A stretch of DNA of 49,633 nt from Haliscomenobacter sp. Its GTDB lineage: Bacteria > Bacteroidota > Bacteroidia > Chitinophagales > Saprospiraceae. How positions within the stretch are numbered: the first letter of the stretch is position 1; the number at the start of each line of letters is the position of its first letter. The stretch covers positions 1 to 49,633 of the forward strand of contig NZ_JADKCX010000039.1 in the NCBI RefSeq assembly GCF_016718685.1, in the 5' to 3' direction. Below the pieces are notes generated by a model that was not told the origin of the DNA, ran no database searches, and was given only the letters and a program-made list of their open reading frames with translations. Positions 35,231 through 45,060 of the stretch are shown here, one piece after another. A program made the position numbers and the translations under genes.

Positions 35231-37303
35231 TTACTTTTCGCTTGGATACTCAATGCGGGCGTGGTACACCGAGCGCAAAATTTGCAAAAAAACCACTTTG
35301 CATTTTTCCAGGTCATTAAAGGTCAGTGCTGAATCTTCCAGTTGTTTGTTGCTGAGTTTGCCCGCGATGATGCGTTCTACCAAACTCTGAATGTCCCCGG
35401 GGCCTGGATTTTTTAAACTCGCCTTAGCCGCAGCCTCAATTGAATCAGCCAGCATCAGCACACTTTCTTCTTTGCTGCGGGGTTTGGGGCCTGGATATCG
35501 AAAGTCCATTTCCTCGACGATTTCATCGGGGTTCGCATCTTTTTCTTTGCGGTAAAAATACTCCACCAGGGTAGTCCCATGATGGGTACGGATAAAGTCG
35601 ATCAGCACTTTAGGCAAACGGTACTGCCGCGCGATTTCTACACCCTGGGGAACGTGGTTGATGATGACCCGGGCGCTTTCACGGAAGGGTAATTGATTGT
35701 GAAGGTTAGTATCTCCTTGATTTTCAATGAAATATTCTGGCTGTACGGTTTTGCCGATGTCATGGTACAAAGCAGCTACCCTTACCAGCAGGTGATTGGC
35801 ACCGATGCGACGTGCAGCAGCCTCCGCCAAATTGGCCACTTGTAAGGAATGTTGCAGGGTGCCGGGCGCTTTGATGGCCAGCTCTTGCAATAGGGGCCGA
35901 TTGAGATCGGATAATTCCGTCAAGGCTACGGAAGAGGTAAAGCCAAACAAACGTTCCAATAGTGGAATCAATGGATTTGCCAACAAGGTCAGAAAGGTGC
36001 TTAAAAAAATCCAGTTGAACATGGACCAGTCTATCCCCTTGAAACTGCCTTGTTGTACCAAACTCAATCCAATGTATCCCAATCCATAGGCCAAAAAAAT
36101 ATAAAAAATGGTGAAAAAATACTGGTTCCAATCACGGGTGTCCACGTTGGTCAGCAAGATCACTACCCCGATGAGGGCTTGTAAAAAAGCAAATTCAAAA
36201 CCAGAACTGGAGAGAAAAGTGGCCAATAAGACAATCATCAAATGGGTAAAAAAAGCAATCCATTTGTCGTAGAAGGTTTTGACCAAAATCGGGACAATCC
36301 CAAAAGGAATGATGTATACACTCAAGGCATCAATGCGCGTAATGATAAAAACCAGGTAGGCAAACAAGGGAAACCAACAAAACAAAAAGACGAGTTCATA
36401 CCAGTTCTCAAACAAGGGGCGGCAAAACAAGAATAAAAATGCAGCGAACAACCCAATCACTAGCCCTGTGAGGATAAAATAGCCCAGATAAATGCCGGAA
36501 CTGCGCTGGAGGACTTCCTGTTCGTAATGTTCTTTTAAACTTTCGAGTTTTAAAAATACCGTTTCGCTGATGGGGCCAAAGCGCGGTACCACCAATTCTC
36601 CTTTGCGCACCATGCCGTTGAATTTGACCACCCCGTTGATCATTTCATTGCGGGCTTGCTCGGAATTGGGGCGGTCATAAAAAACATTGGGACTTACACA
36701 TTCCGCCAGTATGGCGTATAAAAACTCGGCATCTGGCAAATTGCTTTTTTGCAAAGTATCCGAAATGGCCAGGTTGGCTTTGTTTTTGGTGTAGAGCTTG
36801 AAAAGGGTTTTTTCTTGTGCAGTATTGCCTACCAATACATTGACCACAAAATTTTTGTCTTCGTTTTGGTGCTCAGGTTCCAATTCAATTACACCTCGGC
36901 CATAAGTTTTTTGCAGGTATTGGGTGCCGAATTTTTGGTAAAGCTGCGGATTGCGGCGTACATCCTTGAATTGGCCTTTTTCCAGATTTTTCAGTTGCAG
37001 CGCAAAACGTTGGTCAAACTTGCGCAAATTGCGGGCTGCGATGCTATCGTCCAGGCGATAAAAGGGCGAAAAATCGTCAGTGATGGATTTTATTTCTGCA
37101 TTGAGGGCTTTATCGGGCTTCTTGATGGCAAAATCAAAGGGGGCAACCAGGTCTTCATAGTTCCAGATTTGCCCTTGCTCGTAGCTGTATTTGAAACGGG
37201 TATGGGTAGGAAATAAAAAGCTGATGAAGACGATGATGCCTACAATGAAGAGGTGTTGGAGTGTACCCCGCAAATAGCCGCGTATTTTTTGCCATAGATT
37301 CAT
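35231..37303 (-). CDS. 7TM-HD phosphohydrolase (PgpH-type)
   Basis: The protein has 690 residues and is intact. An N-terminal membrane helix (HLFIVGIIVFISFLFP) is followed by a periplasmic 7TMR-HD extracellular domain (about 40-280). Seven membrane helices follow (about 285-480). The cytosolic HD domain has APGTLQHSLQVANLAEAAAR, ALYHDIGK and FIRTHHGTTLVEYFY. The ESVLMLADSIEAAAK block ends it. PgpH-type proteins break down cyclic di-AMP; that substrate is inferred from the family. The start at 37303 (MNLWQKIRGYLRG) is chosen because the extra 18 residues upstream would be out of character for the family. Confidence 0.9.
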   Translation of the reverse strand: MNLWQKIRGYLRGTLQHLFIVGIIVFISFLFPTHTRFKYSYEQGQIWNYEDLVAPFDFAIKKPDKALNAEIKSITDDFSPFYRLDDSIAARNLRKFDQRFALQLKNLEKGQFKDVRRNPQLYQKFGTQYLQKTYGRGVIELEPEHQNEDKNFVVNVLVGNTAQEKTLFKLYTKNKANLAISDTLQKSNLPDAEFLYAILAECVSPNVFYDRPNSEQARNEMINGVVKFNGMVRKGELVVPRFGPISETVFLKLESLKEHYEQEVLQRSSGIYLGYFILTGLVIGLFAAFLFLFCRPLFENWYELVFLFCWFPLFAYLVFIITRIDALSVYIIPFGIVPILVKTFYDKWIAFFTHLMIVLLATFLSSSGFEFAFLQALIGVVILLTNVDTRDWNQYFFTIFYIFLAYGLGYIGLSLVQQGSFKGIDWSMFNWIFLSTFLTLLANPLIPLLERLFGFTSSVALTELSDLNRPLLQELAIKAPGTLQHSLQVANLAEAAARRIGANHLLVRVAALYHDIGKTVQPEYFIENQGDTNLHNQLPFRESARVIINHVPQGVEIARQYRLPKVLIDFIRTHHGTTLVEYFYRKEKDANPDEIVEEMDFRYPGPKPRSKEESVLMLADSIEAAAKASLKNPGPGDIQSLVERIIAGKLSNKQLEDSALTFNDLEKCKVVFLQILRSVYHARIEYPSEK

Positions 37304-37384
37304 GGGGTAAAAATAAAAACAATTGTTTAGGGACGGAAAAGAAAAAAATGAAGTCAATAGATGACTTCATTTAGATTAGCTCCC

Positions 37385-37936
37385 TTACTTCCGGGCATGC
37401 CAACTAACTTCCGGCACATTCAAATCCTGAGCCACTTTTCGCGACAGCACAAAAAGGTAATCTGACAAGCGATTGAGGTACACCATGATGATTTCATCCA
37501 CGGCCTCATTGGCAGCTAGCGCTACCACCTGGCGTTCGGCGCGGCGACAAACCGTGCGGGCAATATGGCAATACGAAACAGTAGGATGTCCGCCCGGCAG
37601 AATGAAATTTTTCAGGGCAGGGAGGGTCTCATCCATGCGGTCCATTTGTTGTTCCAGTGCCTGTACATCCGTTTCCAACAAATCGGGGGTACTCATTGAT
37701 TTGTCAGGGTCACTGGCCAAGTTAGCACCAATGGTGAACAGGCGGTCTTGGATGGCTTTGAGGAAATCGCGGGTTGCTTCGTCCTGTAGAAAATCGCGCA
37801 GTAGACCGATGTACGAATTCAGTTCATCCACTGTGCCATAGGACTCAATGCGCAAATCGTATTTGGGTAAACGTTTGCCTCCGAAGAGACCCGTTTCCCC
37901 TTTGTCACCGGTTTTGGTGTATATTTTGAAAGCCAT
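37385..37936 (-). CDS. PduO-type cob(I)alamin adenosyltransferase
   Basis: This 183-residue protein begins KIYTKTGDKGETGLFGGKRL, the ATP-binding N-terminus of PduO/MMAB enzymes. ESYGTVDELNSYIGLL, CRRAERQVVAL and YLNRLSDYLFVLSRK complete the trimer-interface and cobalamin sites. It makes adenosylcobalamin from cob(I)alamin and ATP. No adenosylcobalamin-dependent mutase is visible in the window. The inverted repeat at 37957 lies directly upstream. Confidence 0.93.
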   Translation of the reverse strand: MAFKIYTKTGDKGETGLFGGKRLPKYDLRIESYGTVDELNSYIGLLRDFLQDEATRDFLKAIQDRLFTIGANLASDPDKSMSTPDLLETDVQALEQQMDRMDETLPALKNFILPGGHPTVSYCHIARTVCRRAERQVVALAANEAVDEIIMVYLNRLSDYLFVLSRKVAQDLNVPEVSWHARK

Positions 37937-37956
37937 TTTTTTAGTTTAAGGGGTTT

Positions 37957-38060
37957 CCAAGGTTCGTGGGTTCGGGAGTTCGTGGGCTCCATTCGGCACT
38001 TCGACTTCGCTCAGCGACCGATTGGAACCGAACTCCCGAACCTTCGAACCCACGAACCCT
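37957..38060. repeat. Inverted repeat containing the shared 17-mer
   Basis: Imperfect arms (ggttcgtgggttcgggagtt on the left, aactcccgaaccttcgaacc on the right) surround cttcgacttcgctcagc (37999-38015), identical to 18323-18339. The element fills the space between proline dehydrogenase and the adenosyltransferase and touches the stop codon of the former. Confidence 0.85.
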
Positions 38061-39277
38061 TACATTTTTAATCCTCTCCGCTTGATCTCATCCGCCACCA
38101 AACGGTATTCCCGGCTCATGTCACCCGTTACCGAGGTGTTTTCCTGGGCACGGCGGATTAAGTAGGGCACCACTTCACGAACTGAACCGTAGACAACGTA
38201 TTTGGCCGCATTGAATCCAGCCGCGGCCAGGTTGAAGGTCAGGGTATCGCTCATGCCATACAATTGGCAAAACATCAAGTGGGGGTGGTTGCGGGGAATG
38301 TTGCGGTCCACCATTTGTTTGGCTTGCAGCATAGCACTGTCGGCATTGTGAGAGGCGTTGCAGGAAGCAATTTTATCGTGGTGGTCGATGCAAAAACGCA
38401 AAGCATTGTTGTAGGACTCATCGGTCGCTTCTTTGCTGGCATGAATAGGGGAGGAGTAGCCCATTTCTTCGGCACGATCCCGTTCTTTTTCCATGTAGGC
38501 ACCCCTTACCAGTTTCACGCCAAGTACGTAGCCCTCTTTTTGGGCTCGTTCGTAGAGTTCATACAAGTATTGCAAACGATCATGGCGGTACATTTGACAA
38601 GTCGTATACACCACAGCGCGCTCGGTATTGTAGCGCTTCATCATCATTTCGGCCAGGTGATCGATGGTATCCTGAATCCAGGATTCCTCTGCATCAATGA
38701 ATACCGACATACCCTTGGTTGAGGCAGCATGACAAATGGCATCCAAACGGCGCAAGATACTTTTGTATTCCGATTTGGTCTCGTCGGTAAATGCCACTCC
38801 TGCCTGTACACTTTCCAACAATTCAAAGCGCCCCAGTCCACTCACTTTGGTACTGATGATGGGCACAAAACTTTGTTTGGAAGCAAATTCAATGCTGCGC
38901 AGGTTTTCATTCATGGTGTGGTTGAGCTCGGATTCATCCTCTTTGGCTTCCGCACCATAGTCCAGAATGGTTTTGATGTTGGAGCGCTGCAATCGATCGA
39001 TCGTTTTTTGAGCTTCCAGCAGCGTTGTGCCCCCGCAGAATTGCTCAAAAATGGTGTTTTTGATGGCGCCTTGTACAAAAGGAAGGTGCAACTTAATCGC
39101 GGCCAGGCCAAGTTTGGAGCCAATTCCAACCAGCCATTGGTGGTTCAAAAGGCCAAATAGCCAGGCCGTTTTGTTGAGTTCTTTATCCGAGCGATCGGCA
39201 AATGCGATTTGGGTATTGGAAAGATCCAATTGAAGGTCTTTGGTTAGGTTGAGCATATCTTTCATCAGATCAGACAT
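38060..39277 (-). CDS. Proline dehydrogenase
   Basis: This 405-residue monofunctional enzyme oxidises proline to pyrroline-5-carboxylate, passing electrons via FAD to the quinone pool. The barrel shows TILDYGAEAKEDE, VPIISTKVSGLGRFELLE, VFIDAEESWIQDTIDHLAE, LGVKLVRGAYMEKERDRAEE and the C-terminal FNLAAAGFNAAKYVVYGSVREVVPYLIRRAQENTS in part. The arginine pair in YLIRRAQEN binds the proline carboxylate in the family. The start at 39277 lies 5 bases behind the aroE stop. An ATG at 39328 would overlap aroE. No P5C dehydrogenase domain is fused. Confidence 0.92.
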   Translation of the reverse strand: MSDLMKDMLNLTKDLQLDLSNTQIAFADRSDKELNKTAWLFGLLNHQWLVGIGSKLGLAAIKLHLPFVQGAIKNTIFEQFCGGTTLLEAQKTIDRLQRSNIKTILDYGAEAKEDESELNHTMNENLRSIEFASKQSFVPIISTKVSGLGRFELLESVQAGVAFTDETKSEYKSILRRLDAICHAASTKGMSVFIDAEESWIQDTIDHLAEMMMKRYNTERAVVYTTCQMYRHDRLQYLYELYERAQKEGYVLGVKLVRGAYMEKERDRAEEMGYSSPIHASKEATDESYNNALRFCIDHHDKIASCNASHNADSAMLQAKQMVDRNIPRNHPHLMFCQLYGMSDTLTFNLAAAGFNAAKYVVYGSVREVVPYLIRRAQENTSVTGDMSREYRLVADEIKRRGLKM

Positions 39278-39282
39278 TTCAT

Positions 39283-40080
39283 CTATTTTTTTACGGTAAG
39301 GACCGCTGGAGTGTTCCATATTTCCCAAGCTTTTTCGGCCTGCCCGTACAGCATCTCCAGTCCATTTTTGACTGGAATGCCTCGGTAGAGGCCACGTTTC
39401 ATAAATTCGGTGATTTCTGGGTTGTACACCAGGTCGTATAGTAAATGACCTGATCCCAATTTATCATAGGCCAAATCTGGGCAACTGTCAACTTTAGGTG
39501 CCATCCCCAAAGGGGTGGTATTGATGATGAGCGGAAACTGCTCAATGTGTGCATTGACCTCCTCATAACCCATCTGCCCCTCTTGAGGTTCTCGAGAAAC
39601 CGTGGAAAAAGGAATATTTAACAACTGGAGGACAAATCGAACTGCTTTTGCCGCTCCACCTGTGCCTAAAATTAATGCCCGCTCAGGTTGTGTATTGTGT
39701 TCTTGCAAAAAGGAATGTAGGGAAGATTGAAAACCAAATACATCGGAATTGTACCCCTTCAGGATTGTACCTTCTACCCTTATAACGTTTACAGCCCCCA
39801 CTGCCGCTGCGCCTTCGTCCAAAGAACTTAAAAAAGGGATGACCTGCTGCTTGTACGGAATGGTCACATTTAAGCCCTGTAAATTGGGATAGGCAGCAAG
39901 TAGTTCGGGTAAACGGTCGATCGATTCAATGGGAAATAGCTCGTATTGGCATCCAGTAATGTGCTCCCGTACGAATTTTTCAGAAAAATATTTCCGCGAA
40001 AAGGAGTGGCTAAGTGGATAACCAATTAAGCCATACAGCTTAGGAATGCTGTGGAGATTTGGATCAGGCTGCCAGTGCAT
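39283..40080 (-). CDS. aroE: Shikimate dehydrogenase (NADP+)
   Basis: The enzyme has 265 residues and reduces 3-dehydroshikimate to shikimate. YGLIGYPLSHSFSRKYF is the substrate block and GLNVTIPYKQQVIPFL holds the catalytic lysine. AVNVIRVEGTILKGYNSDVFGFQ carries the binding Asn and Asp, LILGTGGAAKAVRFVL is the NADP loop, and NTTPLGMAPKVDSCP with GLEMLYGQAEKAWEIW completes it. The gene is upstream of and close to proline dehydrogenase, an operon by spacing rather than by pathway. Confidence 0.93.
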   Translation of the reverse strand: MHWQPDPNLHSIPKLYGLIGYPLSHSFSRKYFSEKFVREHITGCQYELFPIESIDRLPELLAAYPNLQGLNVTIPYKQQVIPFLSSLDEGAAAVGAVNVIRVEGTILKGYNSDVFGFQSSLHSFLQEHNTQPERALILGTGGAAKAVRFVLQLLNIPFSTVSREPQEGQMGYEEVNAHIEQFPLIINTTPLGMAPKVDSCPDLAYDKLGSGHLLYDLVYNPEITEFMKRGLYRGIPVKNGLEMLYGQAEKAWEIWNTPAVLTVKK

Positions 40081-40129
40081 ATTTGTTTGGAATACGCTTC
40101 AAAGGTAGCTCTTTTTTTGAATTACGCAA

Positions 40130-41369
40130 TTATTCGTGCTCGCGACCCTGGATCTTCCCTTTTTTTAGCGATGCTTCCAGGGCCTTGATTTCTTCCAATT
40201 CTTTCTCATCAGGGCGGAAATTGAGCTTGCGCAGGTCGGGTTTGCCGGCATCTACCCAGGCACTGTACCAGGCGCTGCTCACGGCCTGGATGGACGCGCG
40301 CCAACGGCTTTCAATCATGCCCCGCAATGCCTCTTGATAGGCTTGGGCAAATGCGGTACATTGCGTGCGGATGGTCACACCGAGGCGTTCTTCGTAACAA
40401 AACTGCTGGTCTTGCGGTAAACTTTGTTTGAGCCGTTTTTCAATCAGCAATACCGAGTCTACCAGGCTATTGCTTTCCAACACCATTTTCCAATAATAAG
40501 CTTGCGGGTCGCGGATGTATTCGGCTACACCCACAAAATTGTCGTAGGCTTTGTCGGCAAAAAGTTCAGGAATGCGGCTTTCCCAAAAGGCGTGGATGCC
40601 AATTTGGTCACTCAATTGGCCGTTGTAGTTTTTGGTGGTGTGCAGGGGCACGTGGGCGTCGCCAATGTAGTGCCCAATTTCCGCCGACAAGCGCAGGATG
40701 GCCGCCACATTGCGGGTGTAAAACGCGTCGGTGAGGCGTCGTTGCATGTGCAGGAGATTGTAAGGCAATACCCCATGTTCCGATAAGCGGTCTTTGGCGA
40801 AAATGCTACGGCAAGGAAGTGTAATGCCCAATACTTTGGCCAAACTGTCGGGCTCCACCTGCCAGATGTCTTCATAATACTGGGGAAAAATATGCTGGTT
40901 GTAAAAAGTCTGGTAATCTTTGGTACTGATGCCTTGCAGGCCAATGCTGCGGTTGTTTTCAGCGCCCAACAGGCGGCCGTTTTCAAAACGCGTCGCCCCT
41001 TCACCAATGATCTTGACGGTATCTCCACGCAAATCGACGAGGTAAACATCGGTGTAGTGGGCCAAAGCCTCGTTCCAACCACGTGGGAGATTTTCAAAAG
41101 GCGCTTTGCCGTATTGGTCCAAATCGATGAAATGCCGTGGCCCTTCGTGGCGAGTGGCGTAACGCCGTTTGTCGGGATCTACCGCGTGCTCGGTGATGTA
41201 TTCAATGTTTTGTTTGTAAAAGGGAATCAATTCAGCAGGCAAGGCAAACACTGCCAGCCGATTGATGCGGCGGTGGCCGAAGAAGCCCCATTGGGGTTCT
41301 GGTTCGGGCTTGATGGCAAAAGCGCTGATTGAGACTAAAGAGAAGGAAGAATGTGGTTAGGATTTTCAT
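40130..41369 (-). CDS. Zinc-dependent phospholipase C/S1-P1 nuclease-like protein, frameshift in signal peptide
   Basis: The signal peptide (MKILTTFFLLFSL, from 41369) and the mature part join by a frame slip near 41330. The other frame then reads ISAFAIKPEPEPQWGFFGHRRINRLAVFALP. The main body has HFIDLDQYG, NLLHMQRRLTDAFYTRN, RLSAEIGHYIGDAHVPLHTTKN and GIHAFWESRIPELF. The His and Asp residues in these blocks match the trinuclear zinc site of the family, and WGFFGH is near the N-terminal Trp ligand. Joined length is about 412 residues. The protein is exported. Lipid or nucleic acid cleavage are both possible. The C-terminus is charged (DEKELEEIKALEASLKKGK). Confidence 0.83.
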
Positions 41370-41466
41370 AAAGCTAAAGTACACCGCTCAACGTATAAAA
41401 TCAAAAGCTAAAATTGATTATTGCGGTGCCAGATTTACCAGATTCAGGGAGGTTGGTTTGTAAATC

Positions 41467-42486
41467 TTAGAAAAACTCATACCCCCGCAACACCTTTCGA
41501 AACACCCGATCCTGGATCAGCATAAAATCCCCGGAACTGTGATCTACAAAATAACGCTCCACGGTGGCACCGTCAGCGCTGATCCATTGCCCCGTTTTGG
41601 GGTCGAGCGAAACCACTTCATCCGGGAAAATGGGATACAATTTGGCACGGGTCGTTTTGCCAGCTTTATTTGTCAGGGTGATGATGCCAAAAGGCACAAT
41701 TTGTCGCACCGAATCTTTGGCGGGCGTTTCATTCTCAAAGGCTTCGGCTACCAGGCTTTCGAAGCCGATCAAAAACGCCTCGGCGCTGCCCTCACGGTAA
41801 GGCGCAGGGATGACCGGGGTGATGGCGTAAAAAGGTTTGATCTCGAAGTCATTGCTTCCCTTGCGTTCTAACTTGAAAGAGCGGTTTTTTTGCTTGGGGT
41901 ATTCGATGCTGACCGCTTGAATGTTGTCGGGGTTTTCGGCAAACACGGTTTTGTCGCGCCAATCGTCGCCGCGCAGGTTGTAGCGGTAGCGGATGTTGCC
42001 TTCCCAGCCGGGAATGTGGCATACAAAGGGCTGGTCAAAACCGTCCATGATCATGTACACGCCCCGTTCGTCCACAGTGCCTCCACCCACATAGTAGGTC
42101 TTGATGGGTTGCGTTCCCGATTCGTATATTTCTACCTTGATGCCTTCACCCGCCAGGTTTTTGACAATATTCGGTACGGCAGCTTTGGCCGGGATGTGGT
42201 CAATTTCTACCCGCTGAATGGCATCCAGTAAGTTGTCGATGGCGTTGGGGCGCGCTTTGAATTTTTGATTGTAGATCCAGTCTGCGCCGCGTTTTTCCAA
42301 CAAGGTAGTTTCCCCATCGCGCTGAGCGATGAATATTTTTTGAATTTTGGTGGTATTCTTGACGGCAAAATTACGCTCAGCTTTCAGTCCACGCATGAGG
42401 GCGTCTTCACGGTTGAAGTAAACGTAACCCAACGCGCTGATGCCCAGGAGAAAAAAAGCAAACAAAAGCCAGGTCGTTCGATTCAT
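41467..42486 (-). CDS. DUF4340 protein at the end of the gld-type ABC operon
   Basis: The protein has 339 residues. An N-terminal membrane anchor (TWLLFAFFLLGISALGYVYF) leads into repeated beta-rich DUF4340 segments. VKNTTKIQKIFIAQRDGETT, WIYNQKFKARPNAIDNLLDA and YYVGGGTVDERGVYMIMDG are seen. DUF4340 genes often follow gldG-like genes and their products probably act with the ABC complex in the periplasm. The exact role is unknown. The start at 42486 avoids reading through the repeat at 42493. Confidence 0.87.
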   Translation of the reverse strand: MNRTTWLLFAFFLLGISALGYVYFNREDALMRGLKAERNFAVKNTTKIQKIFIAQRDGETTLLEKRGADWIYNQKFKARPNAIDNLLDAIQRVEIDHIPAKAAVPNIVKNLAGEGIKVEIYESGTQPIKTYYVGGGTVDERGVYMIMDGFDQPFVCHIPGWEGNIRYRYNLRGDDWRDKTVFAENPDNIQAVSIEYPKQKNRSFKLERKGSNDFEIKPFYAITPVIPAPYREGSAEAFLIGFESLVAEAFENETPAKDSVRQIVPFGIITLTNKAGKTTRAKLYPIFPDEVVSLDPKTGQWISADGATVERYFVDHSSGDFMLIQDRVFRKVLRGYEFF

Positions 42487-42492
42487 TTTTTT

Positions 42493-42606
42493 AGTTGAAA
42501 AGTTGAAGGGTTGAAGAGGTTGAGAAGTTACCGCGACCTCGACTTGAACGAGGCTCGTCAAAAGCTTGTGGTGGCCTCATCTTCAACCTCTTCAACTTTC
42601 TCAACT
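42493..42606. repeat. GTTGAA-type inverted repeat
   Basis: gttgaaaagttgaagggttg (left, from 42494) pairs with cttcaacctcttcaactttc (right, from 42580). The units match the tandem repeat at 7751-7782. The right arm encodes the last residues of gldG, and the left arm lies before the DUF4340 start. Confidence 0.8.
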
Positions 42607-44318
42607 CCTGCATACCGTCTTTTCCGCCACCAGCCATAAATACTTCCAAAAATGCCCAGAATCAAGAGTGGAAAAACAATATTCACCAATTGCCACCAGG
42701 ATTTTTCGCCCTGAGCACGGGTGGTATCCAGCATCCGCAGGCGCACTTCTTTGCCACGTGCAGCGATGATGCCGTTTTGATCGAGCAGGTATTCCACGGC
42801 GTTTTGCAAAAATTCTTTATTTGCGTAAAAGAAATTTTCCACTTCGTTGTAGCCCAGCGGAATCACCTGATCGCGGGTTTTTAGGTATTTGTTTTTGGCT
42901 ACATCGCCATCGGCTACTACAATTTGCCGGGTTGGGCTGCTCACGTTTTTATAGGTTTGCCCCAATTGGGCCAGGCCACTTTGCATTTCGGGCGTGATGC
43001 GGTTCTCGTACATGGAAGGAAAAGTACCTTCCAGCGCTACTGCTAAAACCTGAGGCCCTTTATCAAATTTGACTGGATCGATGTAGCGCAAAAAATCCAA
43101 ACTCAAACGCACGGGTAAATACTGCAAACGGGTACGGGGAGTGGTCGTCAACAACACCGACTTTTTTACGGGTGTTTTGGTACGCACTGCCGTATCGATG
43201 GTACTGGCAAACAACATATTGACCGGAGCCACCGATTTTGACACCGGGTGGTCGGCGTTCGATACGGTCAAGATATGATAAGGAAACGCAATCGGTTGTC
43301 GCTGTTGCCGCTCGCCCTGTTTGCCCGTGGCCACCCAAATGGGCGAGCACTGGAGGTCGAGTACCAGATTGGGTTGAATGCGCACCCCATAACGAAACAA
43401 GAGGTCTTCCACATTGAGTTGATAATCGCCGGGGATGTACTCAGGACGGGAAAAAAGGCTGTCTTTGTCCATGCGCACCATGTCCAGTAACCAGAGAATT
43501 TTACCGCCGTTCATCACGTATTGATCAATTTTGAACTTGTCTTTTTCGGAAAAAGCGGTCAAGGGTTTGGCCACTACCAGAGCCGATATTTCGGAATTGA
43601 TGTAGGGCACACTGTCGAGGACAATGGTGCCGGTATTGCAAAATTTGCGCAGAGATCGTTCAAAATCAGCTCGTTCTGTTTCAATGATTTCGCCATGCCC
43701 CTGGGTGAACAATACACTGGGTTTGGAGACTTGTTGCAATTTTTGAATGGCATTGGCCAGTTTGTATTCGAGCAAGGAAACCGCATTGTTGAGTACGACC
43801 TCGGAAGAGAGGGTAGGGTCCTGGTTTTCCATCAAATTCACGGAAAAATTGCGGCCTTTGTAATTGACGATCGCGTAGGGAAACACGGGCGTATCGTCGC
43901 GTTGGGCACCTTTTACTACAGTGAAAGACATGGGAGACATTCCTTCTTTGCTCAATTGCTCCATGCGGGCGTTGACCTGTTCGGTTTTGCCCTCCAGTGG
44001 ATTTTCAAAGTCGTAATCCACCAAAGCGGACAGGCCACGAAAATCATCCAGGATGTCGATGGTGGAGGCACGCAGGCGCTTTAGTTCAGCGGGAAGTTTA
44101 CCATCCAGCAAGACTTTGATGTACACCACCTCGTCGAGGTCACGCAACAGGTTTTTGGTGCCCTCGGTGAGGGTGAAGCGCTTTTCCTCGGTCAGGTCAA
44201 AAGTGCGGTATAGGGCAAAATTGCCCAGTCGGGCATTGGCCAAAATATTGATGAAGACCACTATCCCCAGAAAGAGGCCCATTTGGAGGAGGGATTGTCT
44301 TTTTTTATTGCTGCTCAT
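42558..44318 (-). CDS. gldG: Gliding motility-associated ABC transporter substrate-binding protein GldG
   Basis: This 586-residue protein has an N-terminal membrane helix (LLQMGLFLGIVVFINILA). The large periplasmic part includes LTEEKRFTLTEGTKNLLRDL, VDYDFENPLEG, VLFTQGHGEIIETE and MNGGKILWLLDMVRMD. A C-terminal helix (WWQLVNIVFPLLILGIFGSI) is followed by a short cytosolic tail. With GldF and GldA it forms an ABC-2 system needed for gliding in some flavobacteria. The last 15 residues (VEKVEEVEDEATTSF) are encoded by the repeat at 42493-42606 and are probably not part of the ancestral protein. It lies 6 bases behind gldF. Confidence 0.92.
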   Translation of the reverse strand: MSSNKKRQSLLQMGLFLGIVVFINILANARLGNFALYRTFDLTEEKRFTLTEGTKNLLRDLDEVVYIKVLLDGKLPAELKRLRASTIDILDDFRGLSALVDYDFENPLEGKTEQVNARMEQLSKEGMSPMSFTVVKGAQRDDTPVFPYAIVNYKGRNFSVNLMENQDPTLSSEVVLNNAVSLLEYKLANAIQKLQQVSKPSVLFTQGHGEIIETERADFERSLRKFCNTGTIVLDSVPYINSEISALVVAKPLTAFSEKDKFKIDQYVMNGGKILWLLDMVRMDKDSLFSRPEYIPGDYQLNVEDLLFRYGVRIQPNLVLDLQCSPIWVATGKQGERQQRQPIAFPYHILTVSNADHPVSKSVAPVNMLFASTIDTAVRTKTPVKKSVLLTTTPRTRLQYLPVRLSLDFLRYIDPVKFDKGPQVLAVALEGTFPSMYENRITPEMQSGLAQLGQTYKNVSSPTRQIVVADGDVAKNKYLKTRDQVIPLGYNEVENFFYANKEFLQNAVEYLLDQNGIIAARGKEVRLRMLDTTRAQGEKSWWQLVNIVFPLLILGIFGSIYGWWRKRRYAGVEKVEEVEDEATTSF

Positions 44319-44324
44319 ACTTAT

Positions 44325-45056
44325 TTACCATTTTCTTCTCTCAAGCGAAAAAAGGGTTAACGCCAGAAAAAGGATGCTTACCGAAAAAAAGTACACCACG
44401 TCACGGGTATCAAGGATGCCCCGACTGATGGAATTGTAGTGGTAATCGATGCCCAGTTTTTGGATCAAATCATCGAGACGGCCAACGAATACAGGTAGTT
44501 TACTAAAATAATAAAACCCGTAGTAGAACATGAAACACAAAAAAGTAGCCAATAGAAAGGCCAAAATCTGGTTGCTGCTCAGCGAAGAGGCAAATATCCC
44601 GATGGAGGCGAAAATGGCCGCCAATAGAAACAAGCCAAGATATGAGCCGAAAATCGCTCCCGCGTCGAGGTTACCTTGTGGGGAGCCAAGTTGGTACACC
44701 GTATAGTAATATAGGACAGTGGGGAAAATGGCGAACAAGACAACTGCCAGTGCCGCAAAATACTTGCCCAGGATGATGTCGATCTCCCGCACAGGTTTGG
44801 TGGCCAAAAATTCGATGGTTCCGGTTTGTTGTTCTTCGGCAAACAGACGCATGGTAATGGCCGGAATGAGGAACAAAAACACCAATGGAGCGGTGTCGAA
44901 TAAGGGGGCCAAGGTGGCAAATTTGTTTTCCAGAATGCTGGAATCGGCAAATACAAAAACAAACAGCCCCAGAATCACCAGAAACACAGCGATGGCGATG
45001 TACCCAATCAAGGAACTGAAAAAAGTGTTTACTTCTTTTTTAAAGATCGTCCACAT
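44325..45056 (-). CDS. gldF: ABC transporter permease GldF
   Basis: This 243-residue permease has six membrane helices. The N-terminus MWTIFKKEVNTFFSSLIGYI and the AEEQQTGTIEFLATKPV block in the first loop are typical of ABC-2 type GldF. The helices LVFLFLIPAITMRLF, YLGLFLLAAIFASIGIFASS and the C-terminal VVYFFSVSILFLALTLFSLER follow. It pairs with the GldA ATPase. The gene lies 4 bases behind the gene at 45061. Confidence 0.93.
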   Translation of the reverse strand: MWTIFKKEVNTFFSSLIGYIAIAVFLVILGLFVFVFADSSILENKFATLAPLFDTAPLVFLFLIPAITMRLFAEEQQTGTIEFLATKPVREIDIILGKYFAALAVVLFAIFPTVLYYYTVYQLGSPQGNLDAGAIFGSYLGLFLLAAIFASIGIFASSLSSNQILAFLLATFLCFMFYYGFYYFSKLPVFVGRLDDLIQKLGIDYHYNSISRGILDTRDVVYFFSVSILFLALTLFSLERRKW

Positions 45057-45060
45057 ATGT

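Noticed and set aside
42558..42606. Functional acidic C-terminal tail of GldG
   Set aside because: The codons coincide with one arm of a dispersed repeat, so the tail is more likely a by-product.
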